Made by a program: the position numbers and the translations under genes
Shown here: one piece after another, positions 1 to 5,927 of the stretch
Layout: every line of letters begins with the position of its first letter
Numbering within the stretch: position 1 is the first letter of the stretch
The notes under the pieces: generated by a model
The model's input: the letters and a program-made list of their open reading frames with translations, nothing else
Told to the model about the DNA's origin: nothing
Databases searched by the model: none
Source of the DNA: Flavobacteriales bacterium
Lineage (GTDB): Bacteria > Bacteroidota > Bacteroidia > Flavobacteriales_F > PHOS-HE28
Length of the DNA stretch: 10,854 bases
Direction: 5' to 3'
Assembly (NCBI GenBank): GCA_020854015.1
Contig: JADZGG010000037.1
Coordinates: 1-10,854, forward strand

Positions 1-108
1 AACTCCGACCAAGCCTTCGCTGCCGTCGTTGGGCCGCTGATCGAAGTACCTGTGTTGATCAGCTTGGTGAATTTCGCCTTGAAGAAGATGGTCGAGGCTA
101 AGAGCTGA
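1..108 (+). CDS. ACR3-family arsenite efflux permease, C-terminal fragment
   Basis: Only the last 35 residues are in the window; the frame is open from base 1 and stops with TGA at 106-108. The piece reads NSDQAFAAVVGPLIEVPVLI and then a hydrophobic stretch ending in a short Lys/Glu-rich tail. The AAVVGPLIEVPVLI segment is typical of the last membrane helix of ACR3 permeases (bile acid:sodium symporter superfamily), ten-helix inner-membrane proteins that export arsenite driven by the membrane potential. The identification rests on recognising this segment, because no other part is visible. The gene is convergent with the MBL/rhodanese gene downstream. Any arsenic operon partners (ArsR, ArsC) would lie to the left of the window. 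Another member of the same superfamily is a less likely alternative. Confidence 0.75.
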   Translation, partial: NSDQAFAAVVGPLIEVPVLISLVNFALKKMVEAKS

Positions 109-224
109 ACTTGTACAGGGCGAGCACGGCGCCGATCCTCGTTCGGACGCGTTGCATGGATCGGGACACTTTCCATCCGACCAACCCCGCCTGGCAACCG
201 AGCGTTCACACTCGTTCAAAAGCA

Positions 225-256
225 CAACGCCCCGGTCCTTACGGACCAGAGCGTTG
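225..256. terminator. Stem-loop between convergent genes, possible bidirectional terminator
   Basis: CAACGC (225-230) pairs with GCGTTG (251-256), and GGTCC (234-238) pairs with GGACC (243-247) around a TTAC loop, with a 3x3 internal mismatch between the two stems. It sits between the ends of the ACR3 fragment (+) and the MBL/rhodanese gene (-), where a shared terminator would be expected. There is no clear T-tract on either side, so intrinsic termination is uncertain. The rest of the 109-276 gap shows nothing recognisable. Confidence 0.4.
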
Positions 257-276
257 CTTAGGCCACACCGGAGCAA

Positions 277-1689
277 CTACAGCAGCGTGGTGGGGCAAAC
301 GTATTCAGTGCAGGGCACATCGCTGGCCTTGATGGCACTGAAACCGCCTTCCACGTCCACGAAATTGTCCCAGCCACGTTGTTTAAGGATGCTGGCGGCG
401 ATCATGCTGCGATAACCGCCGGCGCAGTGCAGAATGAAGGGGCGCTCCTTGGGGAACTGGGCGAGCTGTTCATTGATGCGGTTCAAGGGCACGTTGACGG
501 CGTCCACCACGTGCTCGCTGTCGAACTCGCTCGCCTTGCGCACATCGATCACCAGCGGGTGGCCGGGGTACCGCGCGGCGAATGCCTTGGCCGTGATGCG
601 TGCCACCGTGTCCACTTCCTTGCCGGCCTTCTGCCAAGCATCGAAGCCACCCTCCAAGTAGCCAATGGCGTGGTCATAGCCCACGCGGCTCAGGCGGATG
701 ATGCTCTCCTCCTCCTTGCCCGGCTCGGTGACCAGCAGGATGGCCTGCTTGATGTCGGGGATCATCTCTCCCACCCACATTGCGAAGTTGCTATCGAGCC
801 CGATGCTGACGCTGTTGGGGATGAAGCCTTTGGCGAACACCGCTGCTGGCCGTGTGTCCAACACCAAGGGCCGTTCTTCATTGGCCACCAATTCGAAGTC
901 GTTCACATTGAGCGCCCGCTTTCCACGCGCCAGAACAGTGTCCAGCGGCTCGTAACCCTGGATGTTCATGAGCACGTTCTTGGGGAAGTAGCCCGGGGGG
1001 GGCGTGAGGCCGCTCAGCAGCACCTTCTTGAACGCTTCCTTGGTGAGCGTGGGATCCAGTGCGTAGTTCACCTGCTTCTGATGGCCAAGGGTGTCGGTGG
1101 TCTCCTTGCTCATGTTCTTGCCGCAGGCACTGCCAGCCCCGTGGTTGGGGTATACGATCAGGTCGTCGCTCAAGGGCATGATCTTGTTGCGCAACGAATC
1201 ATAGAGGTGGCCGGCCAGCATGTCCTCGGTGAGCTCCGCGATCACGTGCTGGGCCAGGTCGGGGCGGCCCACATCGCCGATGAAGAGCGTATCGCCAGTG
1301 ATAAGGCCATGCTCCTTTCCGTTCTCATCGATCACGAGGTAGGTGGTGCTCTCCATGGTATGGCCTGGGGTGTGGATGGCCTTCACTTTGGCCTTGCCCA
1401 CGCTGAACACTTCACCGTCGGTGGCCACATGCGCTTGGAAGCCGGGCTTGGCGGTGGGGCCGTACACGATCATCGCGCCCGTCTTCTTCGCCAGGTCCAA
1501 GTGCCCGCTAACGAAGTCCGCATGAAAATGCGTTTCGAACACGTACTTGATCTTCGCCTTATCGGCCGCGGCGCGGTCGATGTAGGGTTGCACTTCGCGC
1601 AGCGGATCGAAGATGGCGACTTCGCCGTTGCTCTCCAAGTAATAGGCCGCATGCGCGATGCAGCCAGTGTAGATCTGTTTGATGGTCAT
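277..1689 (-). CDS. MBL-fold metallo-hydrolase with two rhodanese domains (persulfide dioxygenase-like)
   Basis: A 470-residue cytosolic protein. Residues 1 to about 240 are a metallo-beta-lactamase domain of the ETHE1/glyoxalase II type: THFHADF at 53-59, TPGH at 107-110, TGDTLFIGDVGRPDL at 131-145 and a later PNHGAG at 181-186. By analogy with ETHE1, His54, His110 and Asp133 would hold a single iron. Two rhodanese domains follow (about 264-357 and 366-462). The first lacks an active-site Cys; the second has HCAGGYRS with Cys422. A short tail carries Cys460 and Cys465. ETHE1-type enzymes oxidise glutathione or other low-molecular-weight persulfides to sulfite, and the rhodanese part would move sulfane sulfur, so the likely job is sulfide/persulfide detoxification. 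The ATG at 1689 is chosen because family similarity begins with MTIKQIYTGC. The frame stays open to 1947, but that extension is low-complexity and unlike any protein. An A-rich stretch precedes the start, as is common in Bacteroidota. It is convergent with ACR3 and divergent from the glycosylase gene. Confidence 0.92.
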   Translation of the reverse strand: MTIKQIYTGCIAHAAYYLESNGEVAIFDPLREVQPYIDRAAADKAKIKYVFETHFHADFVSGHLDLAKKTGAMIVYGPTAKPGFQAHVATDGEVFSVGKAKVKAIHTPGHTMESTTYLVIDENGKEHGLITGDTLFIGDVGRPDLAQHVIAELTEDMLAGHLYDSLRNKIMPLSDDLIVYPNHGAGSACGKNMSKETTDTLGHQKQVNYALDPTLTKEAFKKVLLSGLTPPPGYFPKNVLMNIQGYEPLDTVLARGKRALNVNDFELVANEERPLVLDTRPAAVFAKGFIPNSVSIGLDSNFAMWVGEMIPDIKQAILLVTEPGKEEESIIRLSRVGYDHAIGYLEGGFDAWQKAGKEVDTVARITAKAFAARYPGHPLVIDVRKASEFDSEHVVDAVNVPLNRINEQLAQFPKERPFILHCAGGYRSMIAASILKQRGWDNFVDVEGGFSAIKASDVPCTEYVCPTTLL

Positions 1690-1752
1690 GGCCGATGGTT
1701 TTTCTTTTTGCCTGCGGCCTTCCCGACCTGGGCAGACCGCTGGGGCACGCCA

Positions 1753-1783
1753 CAAATGTCCACTGGTGTCGTAGCCTCCGCAG
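1753..1783 (-). promoter_or_regulatory. Candidate promoter for the MBL/rhodanese gene
   Basis: Read on the minus strand, CTG at 1783-1781 is followed after 20 nt by GACATTTG at 1760-1753. This resembles TTG-N(about 20)-TAnnTTTG with one mismatch in each box. It would place the transcript start near 1746, about 57 nt before the ATG. A short inverted repeat (CACTG 1761-1765, CAGTG 1781-1785) brackets the spacer and could be an operator half-site pair, or chance. Confidence 0.3.
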
Positions 1784-1908
1784 TGATGATCGTCACCTTC
1801 GCTAGGAAGAGGGAGAAGAGCTTCCTCGATCGGAGGCCACATGCTCTGGGCCCGGCTTCTTCTCGCCTGACGACCTTCCATCAGCATCCGTGTTATCCAT
1901 GTGTATCC

Positions 1909-1940
1909 TTGGTGACCTTCAGTGAGCCAGTGTGCCTTTG
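1909..1940 (+). promoter_or_regulatory. Candidate Bacteroidota-type promoter for the uracil-DNA glycosylase gene
   Basis: TTG at 1909-1911 and TGCCTTTG at 1933-1940 are separated by 21 nt. The downstream box differs from TAnnTTTG at one position. Transcription would start near 1947, giving a leader of about 26 nt before the ATG at 1973. The spacing supports both the promoter and the choice of the internal ATG, because the alternative ATG at 1922 would lie inside the promoter. Confidence 0.45.
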
Positions 1941-1972
1941 GGCGCATTCCCGATCCTCATCATCTTCGCCCC

Positions 1973-2686
1973 ATGGCCGCCCACACGCTTGCAGACCGGT
2001 TGTTGAAGCACATCCTTTCCTTTTCACTGAAAGGAGTGAAGCTGCCGAAGGATGTCGGCGTACTGGATCCGTTCAATGGCCCCAACGCGGAGGAGGTGCG
2101 CGGCATCGTCACCACCTTCCATCGGAAGTACTACAACGATGTCAGTACGCGGGTGCTGATGCTCGGCATCAATCCGGGGCGGCTCGGCGCGGGCAGCACG
2201 GGCCTTTCGTTCACCGACACCAAGCGCTGCGAAAGCGACCTCGGTATCCCCGTACAGGGACTACGCACGCATGAGCCCAGCAGCGACTTCTTCTACAGGA
2301 TGATCCGCGCAGCTGGCGGACCGGAAGGCTTCTACAGAGCGATTTACGTGCATGCCATCTGCCCGCTCGGCTTCGTGAAGGAGCAGCCGGACGGTACTTT
2401 CGTGAACCTGAACTACTATGATGACAAGGCCTTGGAAAAGGCGGTCACCCCCTTCGTGGAACAGTGGCTGCGCACGCTCGTGACCTGCGGCATGCGCACC
2501 GATCTGGTCTACTGCATCGGCACCGGGAAGAACGCGGCTTACTTCAGCAAGCTGAACGAGCGGATCGGCCTCTTCGATCGCATCATCGCTTTGGAGCACC
2601 CGCGCTATGTGATGCAGTACAAGGCGAAGCAGGTGGATGCCTACGTGAATAAGTACATCCACGCGTTGGGCGAGGCCATCGGTTGA
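1973..2686 (+). CDS. Uracil-DNA glycosylase family protein, SMUG2/DUF4918-like
   Basis: A 237-residue soluble protein that should remove uracil or related damaged bases from DNA in base-excision repair. Visible motifs: GINPGRLG at 65-72, the catalytic/base-pocket motif 1 of the SMUG branch (Asn67 in the usual position); FTDT at 80-83; DFFYRMI at 105-111; a strand-turn CIGTGKNA at 181-188; and motif 2 as HPRYVMQY at 209-216, where His-Pro marks the DNA-intercalating loop of the family. The length fits SMUG2/DUF4918 proteins of Bacteroidota. The ATG at 1973 is preferred over an in-frame ATG at 1922: the protein then starts with a helix plus the LPKDVGVLDPF segment expected at the N-terminus, and the extra 17 residues look like untranslated leader. 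It stands alone, divergent from the MBL gene and convergent with the small membrane protein gene. Substrate range cannot be judged from sequence. Confidence 0.88.
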   Translation: MAAHTLADRLLKHILSFSLKGVKLPKDVGVLDPFNGPNAEEVRGIVTTFHRKYYNDVSTRVLMLGINPGRLGAGSTGLSFTDTKRCESDLGIPVQGLRTHEPSSDFFYRMIRAAGGPEGFYRAIYVHAICPLGFVKEQPDGTFVNLNYYDDKALEKAVTPFVEQWLRTLVTCGMRTDLVYCIGTGKNAAYFSKLNERIGLFDRIIALEHPRYVMQYKAKQVDAYVNKYIHALGEAIG

Positions 2687-2697
2687 TCGAGCACAAA

Positions 2698-2742
2698 GAG
2701 CCGCAAGCGCAGCCCTTGTCCAAAGCGCAACGCCCGCGGCTC
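2698..2742. terminator. Long stem-loop after the glycosylase gene
   Basis: GAGCCGC (2698-2704) pairs perfectly with GCGGCTC (2736-2742). Inside the 31-nt loop a second small stem is possible (GCGC 2707-2710 with GCGC 2725-2728). It begins 12 nt after the stop of the glycosylase gene and lies between convergent genes, so a termination role is plausible. No T-tract follows. Confidence 0.4.
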
Positions 2743-2752
2743 GCAGAACATT

Positions 2753-2785
2753 CGGGCCGCGGCCCGTGGCCCAATGCCCGTGGCC
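2753..2785. repeat. 14-bp palindrome followed by a tandem 10-bp repeat
   Basis: CGGGCCGCGGCCCG (2753-2766) is a perfect palindrome. GCCCGTGGCC occurs at 2762-2771 and again at 2776-2785, a direct repeat with a 14-nt period that overlaps the palindrome. It lies just beyond the end of the minus-strand gene at 2799. It may serve as a terminator for that gene or be a copy of a dispersed intergenic repeat; one window cannot tell these apart. Confidence 0.5.
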
Positions 2786-2798
2786 AGCGGTAAAAGGC

Positions 2799-3200
2799 CT
2801 ATGCTGGCTTGCGGAACAGGTAGCGGGTAATGAAGATGCCCGAGCCGCCCTTGCCTTCGGCCGCACTGTTCACCCCGGTGGTCACCGTGTGCAGTTCCCA
2901 ACCTTCGCCAACGTACTGGTTGATCGTTTCCACGATGATCCGGTCGTTATTCGCGATGTTCTTGAAGTTGATGCCGACCATGCTGTAGAAGTTCATCAGG
3001 TCCTTGCCCACCTCCTGATCACCCTGATCGCTGATGATCACGCGGCTGCGGCCCAGCCCACCGGGCACAACGCTCTCGATGGTGCTGAACTGGCGGTAGG
3101 TGAAAGCTGGGGCCACAGGCGAAGGCCGGAAGCTGTATCCAAGGAACAAAGCGATGCCGATCGAGGCACCCAGGAGGAGGGTTTTGAGGTCGGTTCTCAT
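2799..3200 (-). CDS. Small membrane-anchored protein with DUF4177-like C-terminal domain
   Basis: A 133-residue protein. Residues 1-5 are polar with a positive charge, 6-24 form one hydrophobic helix (signal anchor or uncleaved signal), and the rest should lie outside the inner membrane. The C-terminal part has the pattern of the small DUF4177 fold: an (I/L)-rich helix ending in INQYVGEGWEL (residues 93-103), then a strand and a terminal YLFRKP (127-132). The function of DUF4177-type proteins is not known, and the middle part (about 30-90) is unfamiliar to me. The ATG at 3200 is preferred over an in-frame TTG at 3230, which would add ten polar residues before the hydrophobic helix. The gene is divergent from the secreted-protein gene at 3274 and convergent with the glycosylase gene. 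The domain call is tentative; that it is a real gene is much more certain. Confidence 0.75.
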   Translation of the reverse strand: MRTDLKTLLLGASIGIALFLGYSFRPSPVAPAFTYRQFSTIESVVPGGLGRSRVIISDQGDQEVGKDLMNFYSMVGINFKNIANNDRIIVETINQYVGEGWELHTVTTGVNSAAEGKGGSGIFITRYLFRKPA

Positions 3201-3216
3201 TTGGCGTGTATTTTGG
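3184..3216 (+). promoter_or_regulatory. Candidate promoter for the secreted protein/acyl-CoA ligase operon
   Basis: TTG at 3184-3186, 22 nt, then TATTTTGG at 3209-3216 (one mismatch to TAnnTTTG). Transcription would begin near 3223, about 50 nt before the ATG at 3274. Its upstream part overlaps the first codons of the minus-strand gene. Confidence 0.35.
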
Positions 3217-3227
3217 TTGCGAGGTTT

Positions 3228-3258
3228 CAAAAGTCGTGCCTCACGGCGACCTTACCAA
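3228..3258 (-). promoter_or_regulatory. Candidate promoter for the DUF4177-like gene
   Basis: On the minus strand, TTG at 3258-3256 is followed after 20 nt by GACTTTTG at 3235-3228 (one mismatch to TAnnTTTG). Transcription would start near 3221, about 20 nt before the ATG at 3200. The alternative TTG start codon at 3230 falls inside this box, another reason to prefer 3200. Confidence 0.42.
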
Positions 3259-3273
3259 ATACACCCCTCACCC

Positions 3274-3705
3274 ATGCGTACGCTTCTGCTCTCCACGCTA
3301 CTGATCACCTCCTCCCTGCTCTCCGCACAGACCAAAGTGAAGATCACCAACGTCACCATCACCTCCCAGGAACAAGAGACCAAGGGGGCCAATGCCACCA
3401 GTGTCCTCAACGGCAGTGAAGGCTCCGAGCGCATCACCCTCTTCACCGATGGGGCCTATGCCGTGCGCACCTGGATGAAGGTGAGCACGCACAAGTCACC
3501 CCGCAGCAGCGTGAAGGACAGTGCGGTGAACCTGATCATGGAGCTGGACCTGCTGGAGAACGGCAAGAAGAAGGACAACCGCCGCGTGGAGAAGATCTTT
3601 TACATGGATCAGAAGCGCACCACCACCTTCAGCGAGAAATTCGTGATCAAGAAGGGCATCGATGTCCGCACCATCGCCGTGAAGTTCGACGCGGAGATCG
3701 AGTAA
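3274..3705 (+). CDS. Small secreted protein of unknown function
   Basis: A 143-residue protein with a clear Sec signal peptide: Arg2, a hydrophobic core at about 4-16, and a likely cut between Ala18 and Gln19 (LLSA/Q, a common Bacteroidota pattern). No lipobox Cys is present, so it is probably periplasmic or outer-membrane associated rather than a lipoprotein. The mature part alternates short hydrophobic and polar stretches (for example KVKITNVTIT, residues 21-30, and VRTIAVKFDAEIE at the end), suggesting a small beta-sandwich. A Lys-rich loop lies at 98-107. I do not recognise the family. The frame is open upstream to 3100, but the signal peptide fixes the start at 3274. Only 21 nt separate its stop from the acyl-CoA ligase start, so the two are probably co-transcribed; a functional link is not shown. 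Confidence 0.8.
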   Translation: MRTLLLSTLLITSSLLSAQTKVKITNVTITSQEQETKGANATSVLNGSEGSERITLFTDGAYAVRTWMKVSTHKSPRSSVKDSAVNLIMELDLLENGKKKDNRRVEKIFYMDQKRTTTFSEKFVIKKGIDVRTIAVKFDAEIE

Positions 3706-3726
3706 CCCAGCCCAGCCATCATCCCC

Positions 3727-5490
3727 ATGCAGGTGCATCGCCTTTTCGAGATCCCCGAGCACCAGCTCACGCACGGGGCCAAACAGGAGTCCATTGCCAC
3801 CAAGGAGAACGGCATTTGGAAAGCCTATTCCACTCAGGAGCTGATCGACCTTTCCGATCGCCTGGCACGGGGGCTCATTGCCTTGGGCATCGGTCCTGGG
3901 GACCGGGTGGCCATTGCCAGTGGAAACCGCAGTGAATGGTGCCTGTTGGACCAGGCCATCCTTCGGGCCGGCGCCATCAATGTGCCCATCTATCCCACCA
4001 GTAGCGTGGAGGATTACGCCTACGTGCTTCAGCATTCGGAGTCCAAGATCTGCTTCTGTTCCAACGCCGAGATCCTCGCCAAGGCCCAGGCCGCGCAGAA
4101 GGCCAGCCCGCCCCTTCAACACCTGTTCACCTTCGACCGACTCGCCGGCCAACGCCACTGGACCGAGGTGCCCACGCTGGGCGAGAGCGTGCCCGTGGCC
4201 GAACTGCACAAACGCAAGGACGGTGTAAAGCGTGCGGACCTGGCCACCATCATTTACACCAGCGGCACCACGGGCCGGCCCAAGGGCGTTATGCTCTCGC
4301 ACGACAACATCCTCAGCAACGTGGAGGCCAGCGCCGAACGTCTGCCGGTGGACGCGACCGGCCGGTGCATCAGCTTCCTGCCGCTCTGCCACATCTACGA
4401 GCGCATGCTCATGTACCTCTACCTGTACGTGGGCGTCAGCATCCACTTCCAGGAATCGATGGACGAGCTGGGCGAGCGCATCCGCGAGGTGAGGCCCGAT
4501 GTGTTCACCGCCGTGCCGCGGGTGCTGGAAAAGGTCTACGAGCGCATCATCGCCAAGGGCGAAGAACAGACCGGCATCAAACGCAAGCTCTTCTTTTGGG
4601 CCTTGGACCTTGGGCTCCGCTACGAAGTGCATGGCCGCGGTCCGTGGTACGACCTGCAGCTGGCATTAGCGCGCAAGCTCGTATTCAGCAAATGGCGCGC
4701 GGCCCTCGGTGGCAACGTGCGTTGCGTGTCCAGCGGTAGCGCTGCGCTGCAACCGCGCCTCGCCCGGGTCTTCAATGCAGCTGGCATCCCTCTCATGGAA
4801 GGCTATGGCCTTACGGAAACAAGCCCCGTGGTCTCTGTGAACGATGCGCGCAACGATGGGCTTCGCTTCGGCTACGTAGGTCGCCCCCTGAGGGATGTGC
4901 AGGTGCGCATCGCTGATGATGGGGAGATCCTCGTGAAAGGCCCCAATGTGATGATGGGCTACTACCTGGAGCCTGAGTTGACCCGCGACGTGCTCGATCC
5001 AGACGGCTGGTTCCATACAGGCGACATAGGCGAGATCTCAGCGGATGGCTTCCTGCGCATCACCGACCGCAAGAAGGAGATCTTCAAGACCAGCGGCGGC
5101 AAATATGTGGCCCCGCAGGTCATCGAGAACAAGCTGAAGGCCTCCCGCTTTGTGGAGCAGGCCATGGTGATCGGCGAGAACCGCAAGTTCCCCGCAGCCC
5201 TGATCGTACCCAACTTCAACTTCTTGAAGGATTACTGCGCCCTGAAGGAGATCCCCTTCACCGACCGCCAACAGGTGATCGGCGACAAGCGCATCCTGGA
5301 CCGCCTGATGAAGGAAGTGGAGGCTGCCAATCTGGGACTCGGCCATTGGGAGCAGGTGAAGAAGATCATCCTGCTGCCCCAGGAGTTCAGCATCGAGACA
5401 GGCGAGCTCACCCCCACCTTGAAGCTGCGTAGGAAACCCATCCTGGCGCGCTATGCGGCCCCGATCGACGCCTTGTACGAAGAGCGCTGA
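3727..5490 (+). CDS. AMP-forming long-chain fatty acid--CoA ligase
   Basis: A 587-residue ANL-superfamily enzyme that activates a fatty acid with ATP to acyl-adenylate and then to acyl-CoA, feeding beta-oxidation or phospholipid synthesis. All core motifs are present in order: phosphate loop YTSGTTGRPKG at 177-187; the following FLPLCHIYER at 217-226; EGYGLTETSP at 358-367; WFHTGDIGE at 428-436; the hinge ITDRKKE around 445-451 with Asp447; SGGKYVAPQVIE at 456-467; and a C-terminal TPTLKLRRK at 562-570, in which Lys566 is the likely adenylation lysine. The length and the ITDRKKEIFKTSGGKYVAP segment fit the long-chain (FadD15-like) type common in Bacteroidota. No signal peptide or clear membrane helix is visible, so a cytosolic or peripheral membrane location is expected. 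It follows the small secreted-protein gene by 21 nt and precedes the lipoprotein operon by 41 nt. Chain-length preference cannot be read from sequence. Confidence 0.95.
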   Translation: MQVHRLFEIPEHQLTHGAKQESIATKENGIWKAYSTQELIDLSDRLARGLIALGIGPGDRVAIASGNRSEWCLLDQAILRAGAINVPIYPTSSVEDYAYVLQHSESKICFCSNAEILAKAQAAQKASPPLQHLFTFDRLAGQRHWTEVPTLGESVPVAELHKRKDGVKRADLATIIYTSGTTGRPKGVMLSHDNILSNVEASAERLPVDATGRCISFLPLCHIYERMLMYLYLYVGVSIHFQESMDELGERIREVRPDVFTAVPRVLEKVYERIIAKGEEQTGIKRKLFFWALDLGLRYEVHGRGPWYDLQLALARKLVFSKWRAALGGNVRCVSSGSAALQPRLARVFNAAGIPLMEGYGLTETSPVVSVNDARNDGLRFGYVGRPLRDVQVRIADDGEILVKGPNVMMGYYLEPELTRDVLDPDGWFHTGDIGEISADGFLRITDRKKEIFKTSGGKYVAPQVIENKLKASRFVEQAMVIGENRKFPAALIVPNFNFLKDYCALKEIPFTDRQQVIGDKRILDRLMKEVEAANLGLGHWEQVKKIILLPQEFSIETGELTPTLKLRRKPILARYAAPIDALYEER

Positions 5491-5511
5491 CCGGCCACCG
5501 GCTATTTTCAC

Positions 5512-5530
5512 CCCCGCTTAACGATCGGGG
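5512..5530 (+). promoter_or_regulatory. Stem-loop directly before the lipoprotein start codon
   Basis: CCCCG (5512-5516) pairs with CGGGG (5526-5530) around a 9-nt loop, ending one base before the ATG at 5532. In mRNA it would cover the ribosome landing region and could dampen initiation. It is only 5 bp and may be chance in GC-rich DNA. A weak TATTTTCA box at 5503-5510 lies just upstream, but I see no well-spaced TTG for it. Confidence 0.25.
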
Positions 5531-5531
5531 A

Positions 5532-5927
5532 ATGAAGGCATTGATCACGGGGTTCGCCTTGAGCGTATTGCTCTTGGCCGCTTGTTCAAAGGAACCGGGC
5601 GAGGGCGGCAAGGCCCTCATCAAGGGCATCATCCTGCGGCAGGACATCAACAACAACACCGGCCAGCCCACCGGCGACCCTTATCCCGCCCAGGAGTACA
5701 AGGTCTACATCATCTACGGGGATGGATCCTTCTACGATGACGATGTGGATACCGGCCCCGCCGGTGAATACGAATTCCGCTGGATGCGCAAAGGCACCTA
5801 TTCCATCTTCGCTTACAGCGAGTGCCCCACCTGCGATGGCGAGCAGGAAGCGATAAAGGTGACCGTGGAGGTCAGCGACAAGAAAGAGGAACTACAGGTG
5901 CCCACGATCACCGTCGCCAACTGGTGA
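5532..5927 (+). CDS. Lipoprotein with a carboxypeptidase-regulatory/transthyretin-like fold and a CPTC motif
   Basis: A 131-residue protein. The signal peptide ends in the lipobox LLAAC with Cys18 as the lipidated residue, followed by Ser-Lys and a Gly/Glu-rich linker. From about residue 28 the pattern ALIKGIILRQD, a Pro-rich loop with YKVYIIYGDGSFYDDDV, then TGPAGEYEFRWMRKGTYSIFAYSE matches a small carboxypeptidase-regulatory-like (transthyretin/CNA-B type) beta-sandwich. A CPTC pair (Cys98, Cys101) lies right after the strand FAYSE; it could form a disulfide or bind a metal. The remainder is one strand plus a Lys/Glu-rich turn. The molecular role is unknown. The stop codon at 5925-5927 overlaps the GTG start of the DUF2490 gene, so translation is probably coupled. 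The CxxC pair and the SCO1-type copper protein two genes downstream together suggest, but do not prove, a metal or redox role in the periplasm or at the outer membrane. Confidence 0.85.
   Translation: MKALITGFALSVLLLAACSKEPGEGGKALIKGIILRQDINNNTGQPTGDPYPAQEYKVYIIYGDGSFYDDDVDTGPAGEYEFRWMRKGTYSIFAYSECPTCDGEQEAIKVTVEVSDKKEELQVPTITVANW

Noticed and set aside
1441..1530. HFHADF instead of the usual HxHxDH in the metallo-beta-lactamase domain, considered as a degraded metal site
   Set aside because: The His/His/Asp needed for a mononuclear iron site are present, and Phe after the Asp is, to my knowledge, common in this Bacteroidota subfamily, so it is not evidence of decay.
1690..1947. N-terminal extension of the MBL/rhodanese frame
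   Set aside because: The added residues are Arg/Pro/Gly-rich with no signal peptide or domain, overlap the divergent promoter region, and family similarity starts at the ATG at 1689.
379..2274. Long plus-strand open frame (631 codons) opposite the MBL/rhodanese gene
   Set aside because: It is antisense to a gene whose minus-strand product carries all motifs of its family. Its translation is His/Val/Ala/Gly-rich without recognisable domains, as expected from a GC-rich shadow, and it runs through the intergenic region and into the glycosylase gene.
3496..4632. Minus-strand open frame (378 codons) opposite the acyl-CoA ligase gene
   Set aside because: It spans the antisense of the secreted-protein gene and the ligase, which both have clear features; no motif supports it.
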